From positions 310,001 through 374,000 of the forward strand of contig NZ_JBHJMR010000001.1 in the NCBI RefSeq assembly GCF_042310355.1: a stretch of 64,000 nucleotides of DNA, read 5' to 3'. A program made the translations under genes and the position numbers. How positions within the stretch are numbered: position 1 is the first letter of the stretch; each line of letters starts with the position of its first letter. Below are positions 37,747 through 46,475 of the stretch, one piece after another. Under the pieces are notes generated by a model, which did no database searches, was not told where the DNA came from, and worked only from the letters and a program-made list of their open reading frames with translations. The stretch comes from Wenzhouxiangella sp042310355. GTDB taxonomy: Bacteria > Pseudomonadota > Gammaproteobacteria > Xanthomonadales > Wenzhouxiangellaceae.

Positions 37747-39651
37747 ATGCTTCAGGCCATTCGTGATCGCGTAACCGGGATCGTCGCCATTTTCGTGCTC
37801 GGCCTGCTGGCCGTTCCGTTTCTTTTCTTCGGCATGGAAAGCTACATGCGCTCGGTACCGCAGGATGCGGTGGCCGTGGTCGGCGGCGACGAGATTTCTT
37901 CAAGCGAGTATCAGACGAGCTTTGCCCAGTACCGGGCACAGCAGCGTGAGCAACTCGGTGATCGCTACAGCGACATCGAGACCAATCAGCCCGCCGTGCG
38001 TCGCGAGCATCTCGAGACCATGATCGACCAGCTACTGCTTCGCCAGTACGCTGCCGACCTCGGCCTGCAGGTAAGTGATCGCGCGGTGGCCGATATCATC
38101 CGCGACATTCCCGCATTCCAGATCGAGGGCGAGTTCAATCCCGATGCTTACCGTCAGGCGCTGCGGGGCGCCGGAGAAAGCCCGCAGAGTTTCGAACGCA
38201 GCCTGCGCGAGGACATCCAGACCAGCCTGGTTCCGCAGGCGGTGTCGGAGTCGGCCGTGGTTACCGAGGCCGAGATCGATCGCATGATGGGCCTGCAGCA
38301 ACAGACGCGGCAACTCAGCCTGCTCCAGGTCGACGCGCAGCAGTTCGAGGATCAGGTGGAAGTCACCGAGGCCGACATCGAGTCCTATTACGAAGACAAT
38401 ATCGATTCCTTCACCACCGAGGAACGCGTTCGCCTGGCCTACGTCGAACTGCGGCCCGAGGAACTGATCGAGGAGGCGTCGCTGAGCGAAGAAGAGCTGC
38501 GGCAGCGCTACGAGGCGGCCAGGCAGCGCTACCTGACGCCTGAAGCGCGCCAGGCTTCGCACATTCTCATCACGCCGGATTCGGCCGGTGATGCAGAGTC
38601 CGCCAGGGCGCTGGCCGAGGAACTGCGCGAGCGTATCGCCGACGGTGAGTCCTTCGAAGAACTTGCCATGGAGTATTCCGATGACCCGGTCTCGGCCGAG
38701 CAGGGCGGCGACCTGGGCTGGATCGAGCCGGAAGACATGGTCGAGCCGTTCGAAGACAGCCTCTATGAACTGGACGAGCCGGGCGATTTGTCGCAGCCGG
38801 TGGAGACCCAGTTCGGTTGGCATCTGATCCGGCTCGAAGAAGTTCGCCCGCCGCAGGGCATGAGCTTCGAGGAGGCGCGCCAGGAGATCCTCGACGACCA
38901 TCTGCAGCGCGAGCGCGAAGAGCTTTACATGGATATGTCCGAGCGCATGGTCGATCTGGTCTTCGCCGACGACAGCAGCCTCGAGCCGATCGCCGAGGAA
39001 ATCGGTCTGGAGATCTCCGAGACGGACTGGTTTACGCGAGCCGGCGCCGAGGAAGGCATCGCTTCGAACGAGGAGGTGGTCGAAGCCGCCTTTTCCGACC
39101 TGGTGCTGCTGGACAAGGCGGTGTCCGATCCCATCGAGATCGAGCGCAACCGCATGGTTGCGATCCGGGTGGTTGAGCACGAGCCCTCGGAGCCGCGCCC
39201 GCTGTCCGAAGTGTCCGATCAGATTCGCGAGCGCCTGACGACCGAGCGCAGCCGTGAATTGGCCGAGGAGAAGGCGGAGTCCCTGCGCGAACGGATCGCC
39301 TCCGGCGAAGCGTCAATGGAATCGATCGCCGAATCCGAAGAGGTCGAAATGCTGCGGATCGATGCGCTCAGCCGTCGTGATTTCCAACAGGGCCCTGAGT
39401 TCGTCCGCGAGGTCTTCAGCCTGCAGGCTCCGGGCGAGGAGCCCGCGCTGCACGTCCTGCCCCGCCAGGGCGGTTCCGCCGTGGTGCGTCTGGAGGGCGT
39501 AACCGCCGGTGATCCGGCCGAGGCCAGCGACAGCGAACGCGAGATGATGCGTCGACAGCTGCGCATGACGCGCACCCAGGAGGCCATCGAGGGCCTGCTG
39601 TCGCGCCTGCGCCAGGAGACCGAAATTACCGTGGTGGAGGATCGACTCTGA
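37747..39651 (+). CDS. ppiD: PpiD-type periplasmic peptidyl-prolyl isomerase/chaperone
   Basis: 634 residues. A single N-terminal membrane anchor (about 13-34) leads into a SurA_N-like chaperone region, one parvulin (PPIC) domain at roughly 265-360 (ASHILITPDSAGDAESARALAEELRERI ... FGWHLIRLEEV), and a long C-terminal helical part rich in Glu/Arg. Helps outer-membrane and periplasmic proteins leave the Sec channel. Placement after hupB and tRNAs is typical of Gammaproteobacteria. Confidence 0.94.
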   Translation: MLQAIRDRVTGIVAIFVLGLLAVPFLFFGMESYMRSVPQDAVAVVGGDEISSSEYQTSFAQYRAQQREQLGDRYSDIETNQPAVRREHLETMIDQLLLRQYAADLGLQVSDRAVADIIRDIPAFQIEGEFNPDAYRQALRGAGESPQSFERSLREDIQTSLVPQAVSESAVVTEAEIDRMMGLQQQTRQLSLLQVDAQQFEDQVEVTEADIESYYEDNIDSFTTEERVRLAYVELRPEELIEEASLSEEELRQRYEAARQRYLTPEARQASHILITPDSAGDAESARALAEELRERIADGESFEELAMEYSDDPVSAEQGGDLGWIEPEDMVEPFEDSLYELDEPGDLSQPVETQFGWHLIRLEEVRPPQGMSFEEARQEILDDHLQREREELYMDMSERMVDLVFADDSSLEPIAEEIGLEISETDWFTRAGAEEGIASNEEVVEAAFSDLVLLDKAVSDPIEIERNRMVAIRVVEHEPSEPRPLSEVSDQIRERLTTERSRELAEEKAESLRERIASGEASMESIAESEEVEMLRIDALSRRDFQQGPEFVREVFSLQAPGEEPALHVLPRQGGSAVVRLEGVTAGDPAEASDSEREMMRRQLRMTRTQEAIEGLLSRLRQETEITVVEDRL

Positions 39652-39689
39652 CAAGGGCCCGCGGCGTGGCGGGTAGTCAGCAGGAATCA

Positions 39690-39720
39690 GAAAGAAGCCG
39701 GGCACTGCCCGGCTTCTTTC
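39690..39720 (+). terminator. bidirectional terminator between ppiD and fabI
   Basis: Perfect 15-bp stem (GAAAGAAGCCGGGCA and inverse) around a single C; T-rich on both sides, so it can end both convergent transcripts. Confidence 0.85.
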
Positions 39721-39728
39721 GTTTTGGG

Positions 39729-40514
39729 TCAGTCCAGGCCGGCCATGCCGACGATGCTGTAGCCGCCGTCGACGTAGGTGATTTCGCCGGTGATGCCGGC
39801 CGCCAGGTCGGAGCAGAGGAAGGCGGCTGCATTGCCGACGTCTTCCTTGGTGATGTTGCGCCGGATGGGGGAGGATTCCTCGACGTGGTCGAGCATGGCG
39901 CGCAGCTTGGAAACGCCCGAGGCCGCAAGGGTCTTGATCGGGCCGGCCGAGATGCCGTTGACCCGGATCCCGTCGGCGCCCAGGCCGTGGGCCAGATAGC
40001 GCACCGAGGCTTCCAGCGACGCCTTCGCCAGGCCCATCACGTTGTAGCTGGGCATGGCCCGCACCGCCCCGAGGTAACTGAGCGTGAGCAGGGCGGCATT
40101 GCGCCCCTTCATCAGGGGGCGGCCGGCGCGGGCCAGGGCCGGAAAGCTGTAGGCCGAGATATCGTGCGCGACGCGGAAGCCCTCGCGATCGACGACATCG
40201 GCGAACTCGCCCTCGAGCTGCTCGCGCGGAGCGTAGCCGACGGCGTGGACGATGATGTCGAGCGCGCCCCATTCCTTTTCGATGGTTTCGAAAACCGCCG
40301 CGATCTGCTCGTCGCTGCCGACATCCAGCGGCATGATGAGCCTTGATCCGGTCTGGTCGGCAATTTTCTGTACCCGCGACAGCAGCTTTTCGTTCTGGTA
40401 GGTGAACGCCAGTTCAGCGCCTTCGCGGTGCATCGCCTCGGCGATTCCCCAGGCGATCGAGCGCTGGCTCGCGACCCCGACGATCAAGGCTTTCTTGCCT
40501 TCGAGCATGCCCAT
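39729..40514 (-). CDS. fabI: enoyl-[acyl-carrier-protein] reductase (NADH) FabI
   Basis: 261 residues. N-terminal nucleotide-binding IVGVASQRSIAWGIA, the catalytic Tyr-x6-Tyr-x6-Lys region (YLGAVRAMPSYNVMGLAKASLE), and NGISAGPIKTLAASGV. Last step of the fatty-acid elongation cycle; the target of triclosan-class inhibitors. ATG 40514 has AAAGGAAAC upstream; an in-frame ATG two codons in is the alternative. Divergent from the TetR gene, sharing a 106-base regulatory region. Confidence 0.96.
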   Translation of the reverse strand: MGMLEGKKALIVGVASQRSIAWGIAEAMHREGAELAFTYQNEKLLSRVQKIADQTGSRLIMPLDVGSDEQIAAVFETIEKEWGALDIIVHAVGYAPREQLEGEFADVVDREGFRVAHDISAYSFPALARAGRPLMKGRNAALLTLSYLGAVRAMPSYNVMGLAKASLEASVRYLAHGLGADGIRVNGISAGPIKTLAASGVSKLRAMLDHVEESSPIRRNITKEDVGNAAAFLCSDLAAGITGEITYVDGGYSIVGMAGLD

Positions 40515-40572
40515 GTTTCCGTTTCCTTTTTCTGTTTGTCTGGAAGTGCGCAGATTGTAACGGCCGCAATGC

Positions 40573-40599
40573 TAGAATGACACCAACCGACCGGTCGGT
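40573..40599 (+). promoter_or_regulatory. TetR-type operator and -10 of the efflux operon
   Basis: A perfect 14-bp palindrome ACCGACCGGTCGGT (40586-40599) lies just downstream of a -10-like TAGAAT (40573-40578), where a bound repressor would block transcription start. It is 22 bases before the tetR ATG and in the spacer shared with divergent fabI. Confidence 0.7.
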
Positions 40600-40620
40600 C
40601 GGCTCGCCAGGAGAAACTGC

Positions 40621-41268
40621 ATGGGTATTGCCGCCAGTCACCTTGAAGACGCTCCCAGCGGGCACCAGAGGCTGCTGGAGGCAGCCGCCGCGTGTTTTGC
40701 CTCGGGCGGCTATGCCGGCACTTCGATCGCCGGGATCGCGCGCGCGGCGGGGATGAGCAAGTCGACGGTGTTTCATCATTTCCCGTCCAAGGAAGCGCTC
40801 TACCTGGCCGTGATCGGCGAGGCGGTCGCCGATTTCGGGCAGCGGCTGGACCATGCGCTGTCGGTTTCAGGCGACATCGCCACGGCACTGAAGATTTTCC
40901 AGCGCGAGCATATCCACCACATGCAGCGCCACCGGCAGGTCGTGCGACTGATCCTGCGCGAACTGCAGGACCCGGCGCTCGAGCACAAGCGCCCGCTGAT
41001 CATCGAGCTGTTGTCGACCAACTTCACCCGCCTTGTCCGCCGCCTCGAAGCGGCCCGGCAGGAGGGGCGGGTCAGGTCAACGGCCAACGGCCCGGTCGCG
41101 GCCCTGGTGCTTTTCGCCACCAACGCCTTCTTCTTCCAGCATGCCGGCGAACTGGCCGAGCTGCCGGGCCTGCAGTTGACCGACAGCCCCGACGATTTTG
41201 CCGAGGCCGTGATCGACGTTCTCTACAACGGGCTTGCGCCCCAGGACACGAACGGAGCCGAAACATGA
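40621..41268 (+). CDS. TetR-family transcriptional regulator
   Basis: 215 residues. The N-terminal helix-turn-helix is LLEAAAACFASGGYAGTSIAGIARAAGMSKSTVFHHFPSKEALY, classic TetR; the rest is the ligand-binding helical domain. Predicted autorepressor of the overlapping membrane-fusion and RND pump genes (stop/start ATGA overlap), acting through the palindrome upstream. Effector unknown. Confidence 0.93.
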   Translation: MGIAASHLEDAPSGHQRLLEAAAACFASGGYAGTSIAGIARAAGMSKSTVFHHFPSKEALYLAVIGEAVADFGQRLDHALSVSGDIATALKIFQREHIHHMQRHRQVVRLILRELQDPALEHKRPLIIELLSTNFTRLVRRLEAARQEGRVRSTANGPVAALVLFATNAFFFQHAGELAELPGLQLTDSPDDFAEAVIDVLYNGLAPQDTNGAET

Positions 41269-42338
41269 ATGCCAGGATTTTGGTTTTGCTGGCCCTGTCC
41301 CTGCTGATGGTCGCCTGCGGCGAATCGGAAGAGCCGGGATCGCAGGAGCGAGCCACGCCGGTGACGACCACCGCGGTGACGACCCGGCAGGTCGAACGGG
41401 TGGCCTTGTCCATCGGCCGCCTTCGGGCCCATACCGCCCCCGCGGTATCGGCCGAGACCGGCGGGCGCATTCGCGCGATCCACGTCGACGCGGGCGACAC
41501 CGTCGAAGCCGGCACCGTGCTGGCCGAGATCGATCCGGAGGTCCAGCGGATCGCGGTCAACGCTTCGCACGCGGAACTGGCTCGCCTCGGGGCGTTGCTG
41601 GACAACGAACGCCGCCGCGTCCGGCGATTGACCAACCTGGCCGAGCAGCAGTCGATTCCCCAGGACCAGCTCGATGAAGCCGAAACCGCCGTCGAGACGA
41701 TTGCCGCTCAGATCGAAGCCGCCCGGGCCAGGGTCGAGGATGCGGAGCTGAATCTCGGATACACGCGCATTGTCAGCCCGGTGAGCGGACGGATTCAGGC
41801 GCGCATGATCAGCGTCGGCGACTACGTCACGCCGGGGATGCCGGTCTTCGAACTGGTTTCCGGCCAGGCCCTGCGAGCCATCCTGCCGCTGCCGGAGCAG
41901 TTCCAGGACGAGGTCGGAATCGGCCAGCCGGTGCATCTGTCGGTGCCGGCTCGACCGGGTCGTGAAATCGAGGCCGAAGTGACGGATCTTCGGCCGGTCA
42001 TCGGCGAGGGTTCGCGGGCGATCGAACTGATCGTCGATCTCGACAATCCGCAGGGCTGGCGCCCGGGCGGTTCGGTCAACGCCCGGATCATTCTCGAGCG
42101 CCACGAGGGCGTGGTGGTGCCGCCGACCAGCGTGGTGCGCCGTCCCGCCGGTACGGTGGTCTATGTCGTCGATGGCGAGCGTGCCCGCGAGCATACGACC
42201 GAAGTGGGTCTGCGCGGTGAAGGCTGGGTCGAGATCGTCGACGGGGTCGAGGTCGGCCAGGAAGTCGTCGTCGACGGCGCCGGTTTTCTGACCGACGGCG
42301 CGCTGCTCGACATCCGCAACTCGGGAGACGGTTCGTGA
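41265..42338 (+). CDS. RND efflux membrane-fusion (periplasmic adaptor) lipoprotein
   Basis: 357 residues starting with a lipoprotein signal (LALSLLMVAC, lipid Cys at 18). A lipoyl/barrel-sandwich region (GGRIRAIHVDAGDTVEAGTVLAEIDP), a coiled-coil hairpin (about 100-160; LARLGALLDNERRRVRRLTNLAEQQSIPQDQLDEAE) and beta-barrel/MP domains follow. Connects the inner-membrane pump to an outer-membrane channel. Overlaps the pump gene by 4 bases; no TolC-type gene is present. Confidence 0.94.
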   Translation: MNARILVLLALSLLMVACGESEEPGSQERATPVTTTAVTTRQVERVALSIGRLRAHTAPAVSAETGGRIRAIHVDAGDTVEAGTVLAEIDPEVQRIAVNASHAELARLGALLDNERRRVRRLTNLAEQQSIPQDQLDEAETAVETIAAQIEAARARVEDAELNLGYTRIVSPVSGRIQARMISVGDYVTPGMPVFELVSGQALRAILPLPEQFQDEVGIGQPVHLSVPARPGREIEAEVTDLRPVIGEGSRAIELIVDLDNPQGWRPGGSVNARIILERHEGVVVPPTSVVRRPAGTVVYVVDGERAREHTTEVGLRGEGWVEIVDGVEVGQEVVVDGAGFLTDGALLDIRNSGDGS

Positions 42339-45300
42339 CCCTGCCGGAGCTATCGATCCGCCGGCACGTGCTGGCGTGGATGATCTCGGCGGTGATGGTG
42401 CTGTTCGGGCTGATCGGGTTTCGGTCGATCGGCGTCGATCGCTTCCCCGAAATCGAGTTCCCCCTGGTGTCGATCACAACGGTGCTTCCCGGTGCCAGTC
42501 CCGAGATCGTCGATGCCAGCATCACCAACATCGTCGAAAGCTCGGTCAACAGCGTGCCCGGCATCGATTTCATCCAGTCCAACTCTTCGCCGGGGGTCTC
42601 CAACGTCGTCGTGACCTTCGGCCTGGACAAGGACATCGACGTGGCCTTCAACGAGGTGCAGGCCAAGGTCAACCAGGTGTTGCGCCAGCTGCCCGAAGAC
42701 GCCGACCCGCCGGTGGTCGCAAAGGTGGAGGCCGGCGCGAGCGCCATCATGTGGGTTTCCCTGCAGGGTGACCGCACGCTGCAGCAGCTCAACCAGTACG
42801 CCAACAACGTGGTCCGCAAGCGCCTGGAGACCATCGACGGGGTGGGCGAGGTGCAGATCGGCGGGCGGCGCGAGCGCACCATTCGCGTCGAGGTCGATCT
42901 CGACCGCATGGCGAGTCTGGGCGTAACCGCGCAGGATGTTCGCGCGGCCTTCGCCGGTGAGCACGTCCAGTTTCCCGGCGGCTTTCTCGTGTCCGGCGCG
43001 ACCGAGTCGCTGGTCAAGCTGGACCTCGAGTATCACTCGCCCGAAGCCCTGGGCGACATGGTCGTTCGCCATGTCGACGGCGCGCCGGTGCGCCTGTCGG
43101 ATTTCACCGAGATCGTCGACGGGCTGGCCGACAACCGCTCCGTCGCACGCTTCATGGGCGAGCCGACGGTGGGTCTGGGCATCGTCAAGATCGCCGGCAC
43201 CAACACCGTGGCGATTGTCGAGGAAGTTCAGCGGCGGCTCGACGAGGAAATCATTCCACAGCTTCCGCCGGGAATGACCATCAAGATCGCCTCGGATGAC
43301 TCCGAGCTGATCGAGGAGATCGTCCAGGCGCTGGAGGACCACCTGATCGAAGGCACGCTGCTGGCCGCCCTGGTCGTGCTGTTCTTCCTGCGCAGCTGGC
43401 GCGGCACGATCATCATCGCCCTGGCCATCCCGGTGTCGCTGTTGGCTGCTGTGGCCGCGATCTACATGCTCGGCTATACCTTCAACACCATGACGCTGCT
43501 CGGGCTGCTGTTGCTGATCGGCGTGGTGGTCGACGACGCCATCGTCGTGCTCGAGAACATCTACCGCTTCCGCGAGGAGGTCACGCCCGACCCCATCGAG
43601 GCGGCCATCGCCGGCAGCAACCAGGTCTTCTTCGCCATCATCGCGACCACGCTCACCCTGGTTTCGATCTTCGCCTCGGTGATCTTTCTCGGCGGTATCA
43701 TCGGCCGCTTCTTCGAGTCCTTCGCCGTGACGGTCACCGTCGGCGTGCTGGCTTCGGCCGTGGTATCTCTGACACTCACGCCAATGCTCAGCTCCCGTTT
43801 CCTGCGCGTGCGTCGCAAGGGCGAAGAGCACGGCCGGCTTTACCGCGCGCTCGACCGCTTTTTCGCCGGCATGAACGACGCCTACGGCCGGGCCCTTCAC
43901 TGGTCCCTGGACCATCGCTGGGGCGTGCTCTTGCTGGCGCTCGTGGTCGTGCTCAGCTCGGCCTTTTTCCTGCTGGATATCGACAAGGAATTCGTGCCCG
44001 AGGAAGACGAAGGGCGCTTCGTCGTGTCCTTCCGGGCCCCGCTGGGCAGCGGCATCGAGGCCACGGATCGCTATCTCGCCCGGATCGAGCAGCTGCTGGC
44101 CTCGCACGAGGAGATCCGGACCTACTTCACGGCCATCGGCCTGGGGCAGGCCGGCGAGGTCAACCGCGGTATCGCCTTCGTGCGCATGGTCGACCGCGAC
44201 GAGCGCGAAGTCTCCCAGCAGGTCTTCCTGGATACCATCCGGTCCGAACTGGCCGACGTTCCCGGCGTGCGTGCGTTCGCCTCGCCGCCGTCGATCGTCG
44301 GTGGGCAGCGCGGTGACCCGCTACAGTTCGTCGTCAGCGGCCCCGATCTCGACCAGGTGGCCGAGCTGGCCGACCGCATGCGCGAGCGCCTGGAGGATCT
44401 CGAGGGCATGGGGCAGCTCGATCTCGACCTGCAGCTCAACCTGCCGCAGCTGGACATCGAGGTCGATCGCGTCAGGACGGCCGAAGCGGGCCTGCGGGCG
44501 GCCGATGTCGCCTTCGCCGTGAACATGCTCGTCGGCGGTGTCGACATCGCCCGCTACAACGACGAACCGGGCGACGGCGAGCGTTACGATATTCGCGTCA
44601 AGGCGGCCGGGGGTGACGTCACGCAGCCGTCGGATCTGGGCCGGATCTACCTGCGCTCGCCCGATGGCTCGCTCGTTCGCTTCGATTCGCTGGCCACGGC
44701 CCGGGAGACGGTCGGTCCGGCAGTGATCACGCGTTTCGATCTGAGCTACTCCGCCGACTTTTATGGCAACCCCGAGATGCCCCTGGGCCAGGCGGTGGAT
44801 GCCATCGACCGCGCGGCCGAGGACATTCTGCCCCTGGGTTATCGCGTCGCCTACAAGGCCGAGGCGCGGGAGTTCCAGAAAACCCTTGGCTACCTGCTGT
44901 TCGCTTTCGGCCTGGCGGTGGTGCTGGTGTTCATCGTCCTGGCCAGCCAGTTCAATTCCTTCATCCAGCCCCTGATCGTCATGACGGCCCAGCCGCTGGC
45001 CGTCATCGGCGGCATTTTCCTGCTCTGGCTGACCGGTCACTCCCTCAATATCTACTCGATGATCGGGATGGTGTTGCTGGTCGGCCTGGTCGCGAAGAAC
45101 TCCATTCTTCTGGTGGACCTGGCCAATCAGTACCGCGAAAGCGGCCAGGATGTCGATGAAGCCTTGAAGAACGCCTGTCCGGTTCGCCTCAGGCCGGTGC
45201 TGATGACCTCTTTCACCGTGATCCTGGCGCTCATGCCGCCGGCCCTGGGGCTGGGCGCGGGCGCCGATACCAATGGTCCACTGGCCGTTGCCGTCATCGG

Positions 45301-45415
45301 CGGTATGCTGAGTTCGACGCTGCTCACCCTGGTGGTCGTACCGGCCGCCTACTCGTTGATCGAGGGCCGTTTGGGTCATCGACGTGAGCAAACTTCCACC
45401 CCGATGGAGTCGTGA
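42335..45415 (+). CDS. RND-superfamily efflux pump permease
   Basis: 1026 residues with the 12-helix AcrB/HAE1 plan: helix 1, a large periplasmic loop, helices 2-6 (LLGLLLLIGVVVDDAIVVLENIYRF carries the two proton-relay Asp residues), a second periplasmic loop and helices 8-12 (GMVLLVGLVAKNSILLVDLANQYRESG). Proton-driven export, of drugs or other hydrophobic compounds; substrate not deducible. Third gene of the TetR-controlled operon. Confidence 0.95.
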   Translation: MTLPELSIRRHVLAWMISAVMVLFGLIGFRSIGVDRFPEIEFPLVSITTVLPGASPEIVDASITNIVESSVNSVPGIDFIQSNSSPGVSNVVVTFGLDKDIDVAFNEVQAKVNQVLRQLPEDADPPVVAKVEAGASAIMWVSLQGDRTLQQLNQYANNVVRKRLETIDGVGEVQIGGRRERTIRVEVDLDRMASLGVTAQDVRAAFAGEHVQFPGGFLVSGATESLVKLDLEYHSPEALGDMVVRHVDGAPVRLSDFTEIVDGLADNRSVARFMGEPTVGLGIVKIAGTNTVAIVEEVQRRLDEEIIPQLPPGMTIKIASDDSELIEEIVQALEDHLIEGTLLAALVVLFFLRSWRGTIIIALAIPVSLLAAVAAIYMLGYTFNTMTLLGLLLLIGVVVDDAIVVLENIYRFREEVTPDPIEAAIAGSNQVFFAIIATTLTLVSIFASVIFLGGIIGRFFESFAVTVTVGVLASAVVSLTLTPMLSSRFLRVRRKGEEHGRLYRALDRFFAGMNDAYGRALHWSLDHRWGVLLLALVVVLSSAFFLLDIDKEFVPEEDEGRFVVSFRAPLGSGIEATDRYLARIEQLLASHEEIRTYFTAIGLGQAGEVNRGIAFVRMVDRDEREVSQQVFLDTIRSELADVPGVRAFASPPSIVGGQRGDPLQFVVSGPDLDQVAELADRMRERLEDLEGMGQLDLDLQLNLPQLDIEVDRVRTAEAGLRAADVAFAVNMLVGGVDIARYNDEPGDGERYDIRVKAAGGDVTQPSDLGRIYLRSPDGSLVRFDSLATARETVGPAVITRFDLSYSADFYGNPEMPLGQAVDAIDRAAEDILPLGYRVAYKAEAREFQKTLGYLLFAFGLAVVLVFIVLASQFNSFIQPLIVMTAQPLAVIGGIFLLWLTGHSLNIYSMIGMVLLVGLVAKNSILLVDLANQYRESGQDVDEALKNACPVRLRPVLMTSFTVILALMPPALGLGAGADTNGPLAVAVIGGMLSSTLLTLVVVPAAYSLIEGRLGHRREQTSTPMES

Positions 45416-45416
45416 C

Positions 45417-45959
45417 ATGCAATGGATTGCAGTTTCCGGAAGCCTGCGCAGGCAGTCGTTCAACACGCGCCTGGCACAAGCGATCGCCGATCGCTCGCCC
45501 GATAACGTGAACGTGGAAGTGGCGACGCTCCACGAAATTCCCCTCTACGACGGCGATGATGAGGATGCCAACGGCATCCCGGAGGCGGTCGAGTCGCTGC
45601 GTGGGCGGATCAAGGCCGCCGATGGCTTGATCATCGTCACGCCCGAGTACAACGCCGCCATGCCTGGCGTGCTCAAGAATGCCCTGGACTGGCTGACGCG
45701 GCCCGGCGAGGAAATGAAGCCGACGTTCGGCGGCCGGCCGACCGCCCTGGCCGGCGCCACACCGGGCGCCTGGGGAACCGCCTTCGCCCAAGCCGGCGCC
45801 CTGATCAACCTGCGCCAGCTCGGCTGCCACCTGTTTCCGGATCACCTGAGGATATCGCGGGCGGGGGATCGGCTCGGCGAGGACGGTAAGCCGGACGACA
45901 AGCTCGCCGAGCAGGTGGCCGGCTGGAGCAAGAACTTTGCCGCGTTCTGCGGGCGGTGA
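45417..45959 (+). CDS. NADPH-dependent FMN reductase family protein
   Basis: 180 residues with a flavodoxin-like fold: VSGSLRRQSFNTRLAQAIA (FMN phosphate loop) and TPEYNAAMPGVLKNALDWLTR (flavin-ring loop). Family members are quinone, chromate or azo reductases. The ATG at 45417 is chosen because GGAG lies 7 bases upstream; it starts one base after the pump stop, so it may be the fourth gene of the operon. Confidence 0.88.
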   Translation: MQWIAVSGSLRRQSFNTRLAQAIADRSPDNVNVEVATLHEIPLYDGDDEDANGIPEAVESLRGRIKAADGLIIVTPEYNAAMPGVLKNALDWLTRPGEEMKPTFGGRPTALAGATPGAWGTAFAQAGALINLRQLGCHLFPDHLRISRAGDRLGEDGKPDDKLAEQVAGWSKNFAAFCGR

Positions 45960-45987
45960 AGACGTTCTTGCTCGTCCGTAGGTCGCA

Positions 45988-46067
45988 GGATGCGTGGAGC
46001 GTCAGCGCAACGCATCAGGCGAGGCCCGGGCGAAGATGCGTTGCGGCCACAAGGCCTCCACGCATCC
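45988..46067 (+). repeat. nested long inverted repeat (REP-like cruciform)
   Basis: An outer 12-bp stem GGATGCGTGGAG (45988-45999) / CTCCACGCATCC (46056-46067) encloses an inner 11-bp stem CGCAACGCATC (46006-46016) / GATGCGTTGCG (46035-46045). No coding frame is supported between the FMN reductase and tRNA-Arg; this element and the tRNA-tail repeats fill the 417-base gap. Confidence 0.75.
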
Positions 46068-46072
46068 GAAGA

Positions 46073-46218
46073 CCTGTCGCTTCGCTCCAGCGATTGCGCT
46101 GCGCACAATTCGAACCTAATTGTCATGGGTCGCAGGTTCGAATTTAGCCTTCGTTCGATTGAGTGGCGTGTCTTAAAGCCTGGAGTGAACTCATCGGAAT
46201 GGCGCCCCGGGCAGGATT
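46073..46218 (-). repeat. tRNA-Arg(CCT) tail repeat, copy 1
   Basis: A 146-bp unit ending with the 19 bases TGGCGCCCCGGGCAGGATT, which are the 3' terminal bases of tRNA-Arg(CCT) including CCA (minus strand). It also holds a second T-arm-like GTCGCAGGTTCGAAT and palindromes next to TTCGAA. It is a close but imperfect copy of 46250-46395, offset by 177 bp. Confidence 0.85.
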
Positions 46219-46249
46219 GCTGCGCGGCCTGTGGCCGCTTGCCCTTCGG

Positions 46250-46395
46250 CCTGTCGCTTCGCTCCAGCGATTGTGCTTCGCACAATTCGAACCTTATTGT
46301 CATGAGTCGCAGGTTCGAATGGAGTTCTCGTTCGATTGAATGGCGTGCCTTAAACGCTGGAGTCAACTCATAAGACTGGCGCCCCGGGCAGGATT
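46250..46395 (-). repeat. tRNA-Arg(CCT) tail repeat, copy 2 (runs into the tRNA gene)
   Basis: The same 146-bp unit; its last 19 bases are the actual 3' end of the tRNA gene. The two copies are separated by 31 bp, giving a 177-bp period. Each unit thus starts, in the direction of tRNA transcription, with the tRNA 3' end. Confidence 0.85.
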
Positions 46396-46453
46396 CGAAC
46401 CTGCGACCTGCCGCTTAGGAGGCGGCTGCTCTATCCTGCTGAGCTACCGGGGC
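46377..46453 (-). tRNA. tRNA-Arg(CCT)
   Basis: 77 bases with CCA; acceptor GCCCCGG/CCGGGGC, discriminator G; anticodon loop CTCCTAA (CCU, codon AGG). It is downstream of rnd on the same strand and followed by tandem copies of its own 3' end. Confidence 0.97.
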
Positions 46454-46475
46454 GGGGAAGCTGCGTGGGCGTCGA

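Noticed and set aside
42350..44107. 585-codon minus-strand frame opposite the RND pump
   Set aside because: Antisense shadow with His/Asp/Gln-rich low-complexity translation.
45842..46366. Minus-strand frame with repeated HSIERELHSNLRPMTIRFEL peptides
   Set aside because: Translation of the tRNA-Arg tail repeats, not a protein gene; the repeat is at the DNA level.
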